NCBI GenBank assembly: GCA_002692855.1
Contig: NZMJ01000021.1
Location: forward strand, 265,776 to 304,021
DNA length: 38,246 nt
Origin: Maricaulis sp.
Lineage (GTDB): Bacteria > Pseudomonadota > Alphaproteobacteria > Caulobacterales > Maricaulaceae
Direction: 5' to 3'
Part shown: one piece after another, positions 1 to 9,616 of the stretch
Numbering within the stretch: the stretch's first letter is position 1
Layout: each line of letters opens with the position of its first letter
Translations under genes and position numbers: made by a program
Notes under the pieces: generated by a model
Seen by the model: only the letters and a program-made list of their open reading frames with translations
Databases searched by the model: none
Told to the model about the DNA's origin: nothing

Positions 1-1346
1 CCGGTCAGGCCGACATCGTGATCGGGACCCACGCCGTCCTGTCCAAGTCCGTCAACTTCAAGGATCTGGGTCTGCTCATCGTGGACGAGGAGCAGCATTT
101 CGGGGTGAAGCACAAGGAGCGCATGAAAGAGATGCGCTCGGCAGTCCACGTGCTGACGCTGACCGCTACGCCGATCCCGCGCACGCTGCAATTGGCGCTG
201 ACCGGTATCCGGGACCTGTCGATCATCGCGACGCCGCCCGTCGACCGACTGGCGGTTCGCACCTATATCGCGCCCTTCGATCCTGTGACCATCCGGGAAG
301 CCCTGCTGCGTGAAAAATATCGGGGCGGGCAGGCCTATTTCGTCGTGCCCCGCATATCCGATCTGGACCAGGTGTCGGAATATTTGCGCGAGCACGTGCC
401 GGAAGTAAACTTCGTCACGGCGCACGGGCAGATGGCACCGCAGAATCTCGAAGACATCATGACGGCCTTCTATGAAGGGCGGTATGACGTGCTGCTGTCG
501 ACGACGATCGTGGAATCCGGACTGGATATTCCCACCGCCAACACGCTGATCATCCATCGCGCTGACCGGTTCGGCCTATCGCAGCTCTATCAGCTGCGCG
601 GGCGTGTCGGTCGGTCAAAGGTGCGGGCGTTCGCCTATTTCACGACTCCGTCCAACCAGACGATCACCGGCGGCGCGCTGAAGCGGCTCGAAGTCCTGCA
701 GTCGCTGGATTCCCTTGGGGCGGGGTTCACGCTGGCGTCGCACGACCTCGATCTGCGCGGTGGCGGCAATCTCCTGGGCGAGGAGCAGTCCGGTCATATT
801 CGCGATGTCGGGGTCGAGCTCTACCAGTCCATGCTGGAAGAGGCGGTGGCCTCCATTCGCGGCGAGGAAGACGTGTCGGACGGAGAATGGTCCCCGGCGA
901 TCAATGCGGGCGCTTCGGTCCTGATCCCTGATTATTATGTGACGGATCTGGACGTCCGGCTGGGGCTCTATCGCCGGCTGTCGGATCTCGACACGCGCGA
1001 GGAGCGCGAGGCATTTGCCGCAGAGCTGATCGACCGTTTCGGCCCCTTGCCGGACGAGGTGAACCAGTTGCTGAAAATCATGGCCATCAAGACGCTGTGC
1101 AAGGTCGCGGGCGTCGCGAAGGTGGATGCCGGCCCGAAGGGTGCGGTCGTCAGCTTCCGCAATGACGCCTTCGCCGATCCGGCGGGTCTGGTGCAGTTGA
1201 TGGCGAAAAGCCCTGATGAATTCCGCGTCCGCCCTGACCAGAAACTGGTGCTGGTCGGAGACTGGCCGACGCCGGATGCGCGGTTGAAGGGCCTGGAGCG
1301 CGGATTGTCCCGGCTGGCGGACCTGGCGCGGCGCGTCGCCGCCTAG
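1..1346 (+). CDS. mfd: Transcription-repair coupling factor Mfd (3' part, 5' end outside window)
   Basis: This is the C-terminal part of the ATP-dependent DNA translocase that removes RNA polymerase stalled at lesions and recruits UvrA. The reading frame is open from position 3 and no start lies in the window. Visible helicase motifs are DEEQ (Walker B, motif II) near the left edge, TLTATPIPRT (motif III), and QLRGRVGRS (motif VI) preceded by STTIVESGLDIP. The remaining roughly 200 residues match the TRCF C-terminal domain. About 447 codons are present, less than half of a typical 1100-1150-residue Mfd. The stop TAG lies in a CTAG palindrome shared with the stop of the convergent gene, so the two genes overlap by 3 bp. 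Identification is firm because the motif order and spacing are characteristic of Mfd rather than RecG. Confidence 0.96.
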   Translation, partial: GQADIVIGTHAVLSKSVNFKDLGLLIVDEEQHFGVKHKERMKEMRSAVHVLTLTATPIPRTLQLALTGIRDLSIIATPPVDRLAVRTYIAPFDPVTIREALLREKYRGGQAYFVVPRISDLDQVSEYLREHVPEVNFVTAHGQMAPQNLEDIMTAFYEGRYDVLLSTTIVESGLDIPTANTLIIHRADRFGLSQLYQLRGRVGRSKVRAFAYFTTPSNQTITGGALKRLEVLQSLDSLGAGFTLASHDLDLRGGGNLLGEEQSGHIRDVGVELYQSMLEEAVASIRGEEDVSDGEWSPAINAGASVLIPDYYVTDLDVRLGLYRRLSDLDTREEREAFAAELIDRFGPLPDEVNQLLKIMAIKTLCKVAGVAKVDAGPKGAVVSFRNDAFADPAGLVQLMAKSPDEFRVRPDQKLVLVGDWPTPDARLKGLERGLSRLADLARRVAA

Positions 1347-2638
1347 ACGGCTTTCGTGCGCGGCAGTCCGATCTGGCGCTGCGTGCGCTCGATCAGGGTT
1401 TCGGCGGTCTCGGCCCCGCGGGCCTCGGCCGTGCCGGTCTGCACGGTCAGACGGAAGGCCTTCAGCGGATCATCCCCTTCGAACGCGGTGCATTCCGCAA
1501 TCGCGCGGATGCGTTCAGCCACACTGTCAGCACCGTCGACATGGGTGGACGGCAAGATGGCGGCGAACACGTCAGGCGACATGGCGACCGGGCAATCCTC
1601 GGCGCGCAGGAGATGGCGCAGCATCGAGGCGAACTGGATGCGCGCCGACCGGACGGCGGCATCAGACTGAGCCTCTGCGGGGGCGGACAGGCGCATCACG
1701 ACAAGGCCGGTCGGGCGGTGGGCCTTCGTTCCGGCGTTCACCAAGTCCTGCAAGTGAGCGATCCCGAACCGCGCCCTGAACAGTCCGGTTTCCGCGTCGA
1801 GCGTCTTTGCCGCGCGACAGGCATCGAGACGCGCCCGCGCAACGCGGCGACGCTGGCGTTCGCTCGCTAGGCGCAGGACGCGCTCGCGAATCTCCATTTC
1901 ATCGGCATCCCAGGGCAGGATATCGGACACGCCGCGCGCGAAGGCTTCATCAGCGTCGTCGTGGCGGCTGCCGCGCGACAGCAGCAAGACGGGTGTGTGG
2001 TAAAGCCGGGCATTGCGCCGCATGGCCGAGGAGATCGTGAACGCCATTTCCTGCCGCGTCGTGGCGTTCAGGACGACAGCGTCAAAGGCCCGTTCGTGCA
2101 GGTAATCGAAGGCCGAGTAGCTGGAGAAGGCGGCGACGACATCCGCATCAGCGCCCGCCAGGGCGTGACGCAAATCGAGGAAACGGGACGAAGCCTCGCC
2201 GACGAATAGAACCGTCGGCTTGCCCTTTTCGTCACTGATCTCGAACTGGTCGTGGCCGAACACCTCGGCGGCTGCCCGGCGGCGGCGGACGATGTCCTCC
2301 ATCACGCGCAGTCGCACCAAGGCGCGCAGGCGCGAGGCAATCTGGGTAGTGGCGGCCGGTGGCCGCAGCCAGGCATCGACACCTTCCGGAACACTGTCGC
2401 CGTCGGAAATGGCCAGACGCGGGATATTGCGCGCTTCGGATTCGCGCAGTGTCGAAACGGCTGCAGCGAGCGCTTCGTGATCGTCAGAAACGATCAGGAC
2501 TGCGTCGCAAGCCGGGTCGACCAACGCTTCGCGGGACCCGTTCCAGTTCTGGGTGCGCACGTCGAGCCGCGACAGTCCGGCCAACGGGCCGGAATCGTCC
2601 GTGGTGTTGAGCACCAGAATGTCGAGAACTCGCGCCAA
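1343..2638 (-). CDS. popA: PopA-like response regulator with degenerate GGDEF domain
   Basis: The protein has two receiver-like domains followed by a GGDEF-family domain, the layout of PleD and its paralogue PopA. The active-site GGDEF is replaced by SPDVF, so diguanylate cyclase activity is not expected. The c-di-GMP inhibitory-site motif RxxD (RAED) is kept exactly five residues upstream of it. That combination is the hallmark of Caulobacter PopA, a c-di-GMP effector that helps deliver CtrA to ClpXP. I chose a TTG start at 2638 because a strong Shine-Dalgarno (AGGGGGA) precedes it and the text then reads ARVLDILVLN, like other receiver starts. An ATG at 2701 would add 21 poorly conserved residues. 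The PopA role is inferred from domain logic; an inactive PleD paralogue of another function remains possible. Confidence 0.75.
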   Translation of the reverse strand: MARVLDILVLNTTDDSGPLAGLSRLDVRTQNWNGSREALVDPACDAVLIVSDDHEALAAAVSTLRESEARNIPRLAISDGDSVPEGVDAWLRPPAATTQIASRLRALVRLRVMEDIVRRRRAAAEVFGHDQFEISDEKGKPTVLFVGEASSRFLDLRHALAGADADVVAAFSSYSAFDYLHERAFDAVVLNATTRQEMAFTISSAMRRNARLYHTPVLLLSRGSRHDDADEAFARGVSDILPWDADEMEIRERVLRLASERQRRRVARARLDACRAAKTLDAETGLFRARFGIAHLQDLVNAGTKAHRPTGLVVMRLSAPAEAQSDAAVRSARIQFASMLRHLLRAEDCPVAMSPDVFAAILPSTHVDGADSVAERIRAIAECTAFEGDDPLKAFRLTVQTGTAEARGAETAETLIERTQRQIGLPRTKAV

Positions 2639-2821
2639 TCCATCCCCCTGGAAACGCGACGGCCTGGACACAGTGTCACAATACTGTCGCCGCGCAAACA
2701 CCGGTTTGGCCAGACACCTACCCCAGAAGATGAATAAAACCGTTCATCCAGCGTTCAACGCAGGTTTGGCACTTTCTCCTTGAGACCGGCGGAATTTCGT
2801 CCCTCGCACCTCCGCCGCCTC

Positions 2822-2886
2822 ATCGGCGTCTCGCCGATCCCAAAACAGAAGCGCCGACCGCCCCCAACGGTCGGCGCTTCGCTTTT
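2822..2886. other. Two adjacent hairpins in the popA-yihY intergenic region
   Basis: A 7-bp stem (ATCGGCG/CGCCGAT, 2822-2838, 3-nt loop) is followed by a 12-bp perfect stem (AAGCGCCGACCG / CGGTCGGCGCTT, about 2849-2879) with a 7-nt loop. The strong stem is followed by GCTTTT on the plus strand and by TGTTTT on the minus strand, so it could terminate in either direction. No annotated gene ends here, since popA and yihY diverge from this interval. It may end a short unannotated RNA. The other bases of 2639-2917 show nothing I can name. Confidence 0.5.
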
Positions 2887-2917
2887 CGGCGGACACGGAA
2901 TGCGCTAAGCGCAGGTG

Positions 2918-3811
2918 ATGCATCCGGTTCGTCAGGTTTTTCGTCAAATTCGCCGCGTCTCGGTCCTCGTCTCGCAGGTGCCGGTCGTCGGCGTCGTCGT
3001 GCGCGCGATCCGGCGCACCATGGCGCGCGAAGTGATGCTGTTCGCGGGTGGAGTGTCCTTCTTCACCCTGCTGGCCCTGTTTCCCGCCGTGGCGGCTGCG
3101 GCCTCGATCTATGGCCTCGTGTTTTCGATCGGGGATGCACAGGACCAGATTTCGCGCCTCGCCGGGGTGCTGCCGCCGAGCGCTCGCAGCTTCGCCATCA
3201 ACCAGGTGGCGGGTCTGGCCGAGGCGTCCAGCACGACCCTGTCGATTCAGGGTCTCGTCGCGCTGCTGATCTCGTTTTTCGCCGCGTCGCGCGGGGCCAA
3301 GGCCCTGATCGCGGGTCTGAATCAGATCGCAAAGGTCGGCGATCTGCGCAGCATCGTGAAATTCAATCTGCTCGCCATCGCTGCGGTCATGGCAGGAGGC
3401 ACATTGCTCGCCTTTGCCAATCTCATCGTGTTGACCATCCCGGTTTTCCTGCGGCCGATCCTGCAATGGCTGGGGCTGCGCGGACTCGACACCGGCTATC
3501 TGTTCAATGAGTGGACCGCCGTCGCCGTCACCATGATCGCCGCCCTGATCCTGCTCTACCGCTACACGATGCGGCGGGCCGGGGAGGTCAGCTGGAATGC
3601 ATCGATCTTGGCAGCGCTCACCGCGACGCTGATCTGGATGGTGATTTCGGCGGGCTTTTCGTTCTACGTGCAGGGGATCGTCCACCCGAACGCCTATGGT
3701 TCGCTCGGCGCGCTTATCGTGTTCCTGCTGTGGATTTACTGGGCATCCTATGCCGTGTTTTTCGGCGGCGCGCTGGCGATCGAGATCGATCTCAAACGCG
3801 AACACGGCTGA
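2918..3811 (+). CDS. YihY/BrkB-family inner-membrane protein
   Basis: This is a membrane protein of about 297 residues of the YihY/virulence factor BrkB family, once mislabelled ribonuclease BN. Hydrophobic segments suggest about six transmembrane helices. The family signature is visible near the N-terminus (AGGVSFFTLLALFPA), in the middle (ISFFAASRGAKALIAGLN) and near the C-terminus (YGSLGALIVFLLWIYW). The molecular function of the family is not settled. A GTG three bases upstream (2915) could also start translation. The gene stands alone, divergent from popA and 84 bp upstream of scoA on the same strand, with no terminator recognised between them. Confidence 0.9.
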   Translation: MHPVRQVFRQIRRVSVLVSQVPVVGVVVRAIRRTMAREVMLFAGGVSFFTLLALFPAVAAAASIYGLVFSIGDAQDQISRLAGVLPPSARSFAINQVAGLAEASSTTLSIQGLVALLISFFAASRGAKALIAGLNQIAKVGDLRSIVKFNLLAIAAVMAGGTLLAFANLIVLTIPVFLRPILQWLGLRGLDTGYLFNEWTAVAVTMIAALILLYRYTMRRAGEVSWNASILAALTATLIWMVISAGFSFYVQGIVHPNAYGSLGALIVFLLWIYWASYAVFFGGALAIEIDLKREHG

Positions 3812-3895
3812 TCGGAGCCTCTGGTTTTTGCACTGCGACACGATATAACGCGGTGCAGCACTTCCGAACCGGTTCCGGAGCTGAAGAGGGTATTC

Positions 3896-4600
3896 ATGGA
3901 CAAGACATTTCCCAATGCGGCCGCGGCGCTCGACGGGCTGTTGTTCGACGGCATGACGATCATGGCGGGCGGTTTCGGCCTGTGCGGGATCCCCGAGAAT
4001 GCGATCGAAGCGATCCTGCACTCGGGCGTGAAGGATCTGACGATCATCTCGAACAATTGCGGGGTCGACGGCTTCGGGCTCGGCAAGCTGCTCGACGCGA
4101 AACGCATCAAGAAAATGCTGTCGTCCTATGTCGGCGAGAACAAGGAATTCGAGCGTCAATTCCTGTCCGGGGAACTGGAACTGGAATTCAACCCGCAAGG
4201 CACGCTGGCCGAGCGCATTCGCGCCGGCGGGGCGGGTATTCCGGCCTTCTATGTGAAGACCGGTGTCGGGACGCTCGTGGCCGAAGGCAAGGAAGAGCGC
4301 GAATTCAATGGCGAGCGCTACATCATGGAAACCGGCCTGACGGCAGACCTGTCCATCGTGAAGGCGTGGAAGGCCGATCCGCAAGGTAATCTGATCTACC
4401 GGAAAACAGCCCGGAATTTCAATCCGATGATGGCAACGGCCGGCAAGGTCACCGTCGCCGAGGTCGAGGAAATCGTCGATCTCGGTTCGATGGATCCTGA
4501 CCAGATCCACACGCCGGGTATTTTCGTCCAGCGTCTCGTGAAGGGCTCGTTTGAGAAGCGCATCGAGCAGCGCACCGTGCGTCAGAAGGAGAGTGCGTAA
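3896..4600 (+). CDS. scoA: Succinyl-CoA:3-ketoacid CoA-transferase subunit A
   Basis: This is the alpha subunit of a family I CoA-transferase that moves CoA from succinyl-CoA to acetoacetate or a related 3-oxoacid. It is 234 residues, the usual length, and carries the family signature [10 protein letters not shown] near residue 25 and the GAGIPAFY segment near residue 115. Its stop overlaps the start of the next gene (TAATG), giving translational coupling to subunit B. Subunits of 3-oxoadipate CoA-transferase (PcaI) are related, and the thiolase at 13.0 kb resembles PcaF. The text here looks closer to SCOT, so I keep the ketone-body assignment. Confidence 0.92.
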   Translation: MDKTFPNAAAALDGLLFDGMTIMAGGFGLCGIPENAIEAILHSGVKDLTIISNNCGVDGFGLGKLLDAKRIKKMLSSYVGENKEFERQFLSGELELEFNPQGTLAERIRAGGAGIPAFYVKTGVGTLVAEGKEEREFNGERYIMETGLTADLSIVKAWKADPQGNLIYRKTARNFNPMMATAGKVTVAEVEEIVDLGSMDPDQIHTPGIFVQRLVKGSFEKRIEQRTVRQKESA

Positions 4601-5247
4601 TGGCCTGGACCCGCGAAGACATGGCGCGCCGCGCCGCGCAGGAACTGGAAGACGGATTCTACGTCAATCTGGGAATCGGCATTCCGACACTCGTGGCGAA
4701 TTACATCCCCGAGTCTGTCGACGTCACACTGCAATCGGAGAACGGCATGCTCGGTATGGGCCCGTTCCCGTTTGAAGGCGAAGAGGACGCCGATCTGATC
4801 AATGCTGGCAAGCAGACCATCACCGAGTTGCGCCGCACGAGCTATTTTTCCTCTGCCGACAGCTTTGGAATGATCCGCGGCGGACATATCGACCTGTCGA
4901 TCCTCGGCGCGATGGAAGTGTCCGAAAAGGGCGACATCGCGAACTGGATGATCCCCGGCAAGATGGTGAAAGGGATGGGCGGCGCGATGGACCTCGTTGC
5001 CGGTGTGAAGCGTGTCGTCGTCGTGATGGACCACACGTCGAAGGCCGGTGATCCCAAGCTGCTGAAGGAATGCTCGTTGCCGCTGACCGGCACCGGCGTT
5101 GTCGATCTGATCATCACCACGATGGGCGTGTTCGAAGTCACGCCGGACGGGCTGGTCCTGACCGAATTGGCACCCGACGTCTCGCTCGACGATATCAAGG
5201 CATCGACCGAGGCGGCGTATACGGTGTCGGAAAAGCTGGCAGCCTGA
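4600..5247 (+). CDS. scoB: Succinyl-CoA:3-ketoacid CoA-transferase subunit B
   Basis: This is the beta subunit (215 residues), which carries the catalytic glutamate of family I CoA-transferases in the SENG motif ([10 protein letters not shown]) near residue 47. The glycine-rich start [14 protein letters not shown] is also typical. It begins on the A of the TAATG overlap with scoA, so the two subunits should be made in equal amounts. A strong rho-independent terminator follows 22 bp after the stop, so scoAB forms a closed unit. Substrate choice (acetoacetate versus 3-oxoadipate) cannot be decided from sequence alone. Confidence 0.93.
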   Translation: MAWTREDMARRAAQELEDGFYVNLGIGIPTLVANYIPESVDVTLQSENGMLGMGPFPFEGEEDADLINAGKQTITELRRTSYFSSADSFGMIRGGHIDLSILGAMEVSEKGDIANWMIPGKMVKGMGGAMDLVAGVKRVVVVMDHTSKAGDPKLLKECSLPLTGTGVVDLIITTMGVFEVTPDGLVLTELAPDVSLDDIKASTEAAYTVSEKLAA

Positions 5248-5269
5248 CGCCTCTCTCATTGGAACATTG

Positions 5270-5308
5270 AAGGCCGTACCGGGACAATCGGTGCGGCCTT
5301 TTTTTTTC
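5270..5308 (+). terminator. Rho-independent terminator of scoAB
   Basis: A 12-bp stem (AAGGCCGTACCG with CGGTGCGGCCTT, one G-T pair) encloses a 7-nt loop and runs directly into a tract of nine or more T residues. It ends the scoAB unit and separates it from the RND pump genes. Confidence 0.9.
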
Positions 5309-5416
5309 ATGGCCGCCTGTCGCACGGGCGTGAGCAGCGTGAAACAAAAGTAATCCGTCTGTATGGGCGCGGCGAGGTCCGGAGCTTCACCAAGAAGGTG
5401 AGGGAGACTCCAGATC

Positions 5417-8400
5417 ATGTTTTTGACCCGCTTCGCGCTCAAGAATCCTGTCGCAATCCTGATCGCGGTTCTGCTGATCGGTGTGGTGGGAACGCTGGCT
5501 TTCACGAAACTGCCGCTTCAGCTTTTCCCTGACACGAGCCGGCCGCAGCTGTTCGTGATGACCGGCTGGCGCAGCGCTTCGCCGCAGGAAATGGAATCGG
5601 AAATCGTCGAGCCGATGGAACAGGCCCTGACCGGTCTGACCGGGCTTGAGGAGTTACGGGTCAACATCAATCCGGGCTTTTCCTTCATTGCCCTGACATT
5701 CGCCAACGGCACCGATATGGATCAGGCCCTGATCGAAGTAGTCGGGCGGATGAACCAGCTGCCTCCGATGCCTCTCGATGCGTTTGGCCCCAATATTGTC
5801 AATGGCGCCGCGGGCGGCGGCGGCGACATGCTGATCTACTATTTCATCCAGTTGCTGCCCGATAACCCCAACGATGTGGACGACTACGCGGATTTCGCCA
5901 GCAATGTCGTGGTGCCGCGCCTGTCTGCGGTGCCCGGCGTCGCCAATGCGCAGATCAATTGGGGCCTGAGAAACCGGGAATTCCAGATCATTCTCGACCC
6001 CTACCAGGCGGCCGCGCTTGGCGTGACCATCCCGCAGATCGCTGCCGTGCTGAATGGAAATCGGGACATTTCCGGTGGCAATGCTACGGTTGGCCGCCGG
6101 TCGTTCACACTGAACTACGAGGGCGAATACGACCCGCGCGAATTACGTGAACTGGTGATCGACTGGCGTGAAGGCCGGCCCGTGCGCCTCGGCGATGTGG
6201 CGACGGTCGGCATCGGCCTCGGTGAGCGCCAGGGCTTTGCCTTCCAGAATGGCAACCCGGCCATCGGTATCGCGGTCAGCCGGCAGAACGGCGCCAACGT
6301 GCTGGCAACGCTGAATGCCGTGAAGGCCGAGATTGCCCGCCTCAACGAGGGACCGGCAGCCGAGCTGGGGCTGACGCTTCAGCCATCCTTTGACTCATCG
6401 GTGTTTATCAATCGCGCGATCAACCTTCTGCGCACCAACCTCCTGTTCGGCGTGTTGATGGCGATCGGCGGGCTGTGGTTGTTTCTGCGGCGTGCGCGTG
6501 CCACCGCGATCATCGCACTGGCGATTCCCATCTGCATCCTGGCGACGCTGATCGTCCTGTTTGTCCTCGGACGATCACTCAACGTGATTTCCCTGGCGGG
6601 GCTAGCCTTCGCAACGGGCATGGTGCTCGATGCTGCAATCGTCGTGATGGAGAATATCGTTCGCCGGCGTGAAGCCGGGGAAGACACGATGACCGCGTCC
6701 GAGAAGGGCGCCGGCCAGGTCTGGGGTGCGCTTTTCGCCTCGACCACCACGACGGTGGCCATTTTCCTGCCGATCATCTTCCTCGACGACGCCGAAGGGC
6801 AGCTCTTCGCAGACCTTGCCATCACCATTGCGGTCGGCGTCGGCCTGTCCATGATCGTAGCCGTGACCATCCTCCCGGTGGCCGCAGCCAAGTGGGTGCG
6901 TTCCGGCGGGCGGGATGCAAAGCAGCCCATTTTGATGCGGTTCGCAGATTTCATCATGACGGCCAGCGACCGACCCGTCCGGCGTTATGGGTTGATCGGC
7001 GGGTTGGTGGCACTGCCCCTCGCGCTGAGCTGGGTGATGCTGCCCAACCTCGACTATCTGCCGCCGGTGAAGCGCGATGCAATCGACGCCTTCTTTATCC
7101 TGCCGGCCGGCGCCGATGTAGAATGGGTGCGCGAAGAAGTCGTCGGACCGGTCATGGAGCGGCTCGAACCCTACATGTCGGGCGAGCGCGAACCCGCGCT
7201 TCGCAATTACTACATCGGCGGGCAGGGCGGGCAATTCGCAACGCTCGGCGTCCGGCCCCGGAACATTGAAGACGTCCGCGAGCTCGAACGCATCGTGCGT
7301 GACGAGATCGTGCAGGGCATTCCCGATGTTCAGGCCTTCGCGGCCCGGGGCGACTTGTTCGGTAATTTCGGCGGCGGCGGCAATGTGCAGGTCAATCTGC
7401 AATCGGCCGAGGAAGGGCCGCTCGCGGTTGCCGCTCAGGAGGGAATGCGCCTGCTGCGTGAGCGCTTCCCGACCTCGAACATCAACGCCAACCCTTCGCC
7501 GCAAGCGACACAGCCCAGCTACGCCATCATTCCCAATGACCGCCGGATCCAGGAGGTGAACTGGACGCGGGCAGGCGTGGCCAGCGTGGTGTCGACGATG
7601 GGGGACGGTCTGTTCGTCGGCGAATATTTCGACGGCGATCGTCGCCTGAACATGATCCTTCGCTCGGATGGATGGCGCTCGGCGCAAGAGCTGGAAGGCA
7701 TGCCGGTCACGACGCCGTCAGGCGTGGTGCTGCCGCTCGGCGACCTGGTTGATATCGAGGAAACGCTGACACCGTCCGGTCTTCAGCGGCTCGATGGGCG
7801 GCGGACGATCTCGTTCTTCATGTCGCAGCCTGAAGACATGACGCTTCAGGAAGTCCTGGCCGTCATCCAGACCGAGATCGAACCTCAGCTGCGTGCGGCC
7901 CTGCCGGCGGATGGATCAATCTCCTATGGCGGAGCGGCGGACAGCCTGAACCGCGCCATCGCGACTATGACGCAGAACTTCCTGTTTGCGCTGTTCATAC
8001 TGTTCCTGATCCTGGCGGGGCTGTTCCGGTCCATCCGTGATGCCGGCCTTGTGCTGGTGACGATCCCGCTCGCAACGGTCGGCGGCGTCGCGGTCCTGCG
8101 CATCCTCGACACGATCCTGCAGAATACCGCTCAGATCCGTCAGCCACTCGACCTTCTGACGATGATGGGCTTCATCATCCTTCTCGGACTGGTCATCAAC
8201 AACGCCATCCTGCTGGTCGACCAGACACGGCAGGGCGAGCGCGAAGGCCTGCCGCGCCGTGAAGCCGTGGATACGGCGCTGCGGATGCGTATGCGGCCGA
8301 TCTTCATGTCGACGTTGACCAGCATTCTGGGCATGACGCCGCTGCTGATTTTCCCTGGTGCGGGCAGCGAGATCTATCGCGGACTGGCCGCTGCCATCGT

Positions 8401-8512
8401 GGGCGGCATGGCGGTCTCGATGGTGTTCACACTCTTCCTTCTGCCGAGCCTGTTGCGGATCGGTGAAACCCGGACAGCTCCGGCTGCCCTTCATCCGCAG
8501 CTGGCGGAATAG
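5417..8512 (+). CDS. RND-family efflux pump, inner-membrane permease
   Basis: This is a 1031-residue proton-driven RND transporter, matching the usual AcrB/MdtB/MexB length. It has TM1 at residues about 11-31, a periplasmic loop of about 300 residues, a TM2-TM6 block, a second periplasmic loop and a TM8-TM12 block. In TM4 the AcrB Asp-Asp pair is a single Asp (D405) followed by Ala in LDAAIVVMEN, as in CusA-type pumps. In TM10 the position of the AcrB lysine appears to be Asn (about N928 in VINNAILL). The proton relay therefore differs from AcrB, yet periplasmic-loop features look drug-type rather than clearly metal-type. A purine-rich Shine-Dalgarno (GGGAGA) lies upstream. The adaptor gene follows after 9 bp, an order reverse to the common adaptor-pump order. 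No outer-membrane factor gene is adjacent. Confidence 0.93.
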   Translation: MFLTRFALKNPVAILIAVLLIGVVGTLAFTKLPLQLFPDTSRPQLFVMTGWRSASPQEMESEIVEPMEQALTGLTGLEELRVNINPGFSFIALTFANGTDMDQALIEVVGRMNQLPPMPLDAFGPNIVNGAAGGGGDMLIYYFIQLLPDNPNDVDDYADFASNVVVPRLSAVPGVANAQINWGLRNREFQIILDPYQAAALGVTIPQIAAVLNGNRDISGGNATVGRRSFTLNYEGEYDPRELRELVIDWREGRPVRLGDVATVGIGLGERQGFAFQNGNPAIGIAVSRQNGANVLATLNAVKAEIARLNEGPAAELGLTLQPSFDSSVFINRAINLLRTNLLFGVLMAIGGLWLFLRRARATAIIALAIPICILATLIVLFVLGRSLNVISLAGLAFATGMVLDAAIVVMENIVRRREAGEDTMTASEKGAGQVWGALFASTTTTVAIFLPIIFLDDAEGQLFADLAITIAVGVGLSMIVAVTILPVAAAKWVRSGGRDAKQPILMRFADFIMTASDRPVRRYGLIGGLVALPLALSWVMLPNLDYLPPVKRDAIDAFFILPAGADVEWVREEVVGPVMERLEPYMSGEREPALRNYYIGGQGGQFATLGVRPRNIEDVRELERIVRDEIVQGIPDVQAFAARGDLFGNFGGGGNVQVNLQSAEEGPLAVAAQEGMRLLRERFPTSNINANPSPQATQPSYAIIPNDRRIQEVNWTRAGVASVVSTMGDGLFVGEYFDGDRRLNMILRSDGWRSAQELEGMPVTTPSGVVLPLGDLVDIEETLTPSGLQRLDGRRTISFFMSQPEDMTLQEVLAVIQTEIEPQLRAALPADGSISYGGAADSLNRAIATMTQNFLFALFILFLILAGLFRSIRDAGLVLVTIPLATVGGVAVLRILDTILQNTAQIRQPLDLLTMMGFIILLGLVINNAILLVDQTRQGEREGLPRREAVDTALRMRMRPIFMSTLTSILGMTPLLIFPGAGSEIYRGLAAAIVGGMAVSMVFTLFLLPSLLRIGETRTAPAALHPQLAE

Positions 8513-8521
8513 GAGCCTTTC

Positions 8522-9616
8522 ATGAAACGACTTCTTGTTCCGCTTTTCGCCGCGCTGGCCATCGCCACCGGAGGGTTTCAGCAAGCCGGTGGCCCGCCGC
8601 CTGCCGCCGTCCGCGTGGCCAGCAGCGAGATGCGCGACCTGGCTCGCCTGATTGAATCGCCCGCCGGCGTGTACAGCCGCAATGACGCACAGATCGCCTC
8701 CGAGGCGTCGGGCCGTGTTGTCGAAGTGGCGGAACCCGGTGACTGGGTCGAGGCCGGCGACCCGGTGGCCCGCCTGGATGACCGAATGGCGCGCCTGTCG
8801 CTGGACGAGGCCCGGTCTCGACTGGCCCGAACGTCGGAAAATGCGGCTTACCAGGAAGGCGAACTGACCCGCTGGACGCAATTGGCGCAGAATGGCACCG
8901 CGCCGCAAAACCGTCTGCGCGAAGTCCAGCTGGCCCGCAACCTGGCCGTGGCCGAGGAGACCGAAGCGCGCCGTGCAGTCGACCGGGCGCGGCTCGATCT
9001 CGACCGGACACGTGTTCTGGCGCCTTTCAGCGGACGCGTGACCGAACGCTTGATTGAAGCCGGTGAGTACGCCAATCCCGGATCCCAGATCGTGCGGCTG
9101 GTCGACACCGCGTTGATCGAGGCGAGGGCGCAGGTGCCAGTGTCCATCGCTCCGCACCTTGCGGCCGGACAATTGGTTCGCGTCTCGGATGCAGACCATT
9201 CGGTTGAAGCCCCCATCCGGGCGCTGATCCCGGTCGGTGACGCGGTTACCCGGACGTTCGAAGTGCGGATAGACCTCTCGGATTCGCCGTGGATTGTCGG
9301 ATCGGCGGTCCGCGCGGCCTTCCCGACCGAAGAGGCGACCCGGACGGTTGCCGTTCCGCAGGACGCGCTTGTCCTGCGCAATGAGGGCAGCTTTGTCTGG
9401 GTGGTGTCCGAGGACAACACGGCCCGACGCGTTCTGGTGCGCACCGGTGCGCAGGATGGCGAATGGGTCGGCGTAGATGGCGACATCGCGGCAGGGGAGC
9501 GAGTGGTGGTCCGCGGCGCGGAAAACCTGCGGGAAGGTCAGCCGCTCAACATCCTCGACGATCCGGGCGCGACGGCATCCAATGCCACCGAGACAGGGGC
9601 GAGCAATGCGGGCTGA
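8522..9616 (+). CDS. RND efflux periplasmic adaptor (membrane fusion protein)
   Basis: This is a 364-residue HlyD/AcrA-type adaptor linking the RND permease to an outer-membrane channel. It has an N-terminal signal peptide (about residues 1-20) without a clear lipobox cysteine, so it is probably anchored by its signal or is free in the periplasm. A split lipoyl domain appears around residues 45-80 and 160-195 (SGRVVEV... and [15 protein letters not shown]), flanking an Arg/Glu-rich helical hairpin. A beta-barrel and a membrane-proximal domain follow. It starts 9 bp after the pump gene and certainly shares its transcript. Its stop abuts the convergent sdaA stop with no spacing (TGATCA). Confidence 0.93.
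   Translation: MKRLLVPLFAALAIATGGFQQAGGPPPAAVRVASSEMRDLARLIESPAGVYSRNDAQIASEASGRVVEVAEPGDWVEAGDPVARLDDRMARLSLDEARSRLARTSENAAYQEGELTRWTQLAQNGTAPQNRLREVQLARNLAVAEETEARRAVDRARLDLDRTRVLAPFSGRVTERLIEAGEYANPGSQIVRLVDTALIEARAQVPVSIAPHLAAGQLVRVSDADHSVEAPIRALIPVGDAVTRTFEVRIDLSDSPWIVGSAVRAAFPTEEATRTVAVPQDALVLRNEGSFVWVVSEDNTARRVLVRTGAQDGEWVGVDGDIAAGERVVVRGAENLREGQPLNILDDPGATASNATETGASNAG

Noticed and set aside
2744-4510. A long open frame on the minus strand opposite yihY and scoA
   Set aside because: It is rich in His/Arg/Gln/Asp, as expected for the reverse complement of high-GC coding DNA, and it lies antisense to two well-supported genes.
5260-5285. GGAAC near 5261 as an EcfG promoter
   Set aside because: No CGTT-like element lies 16-17 bp downstream, and the site leads straight into the scoAB terminator.
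7916-9199. A long minus-strand frame opposite the RND pump and adaptor
   Set aside because: Composition is that of an antisense shadow, and it covers parts of two clearly real genes.
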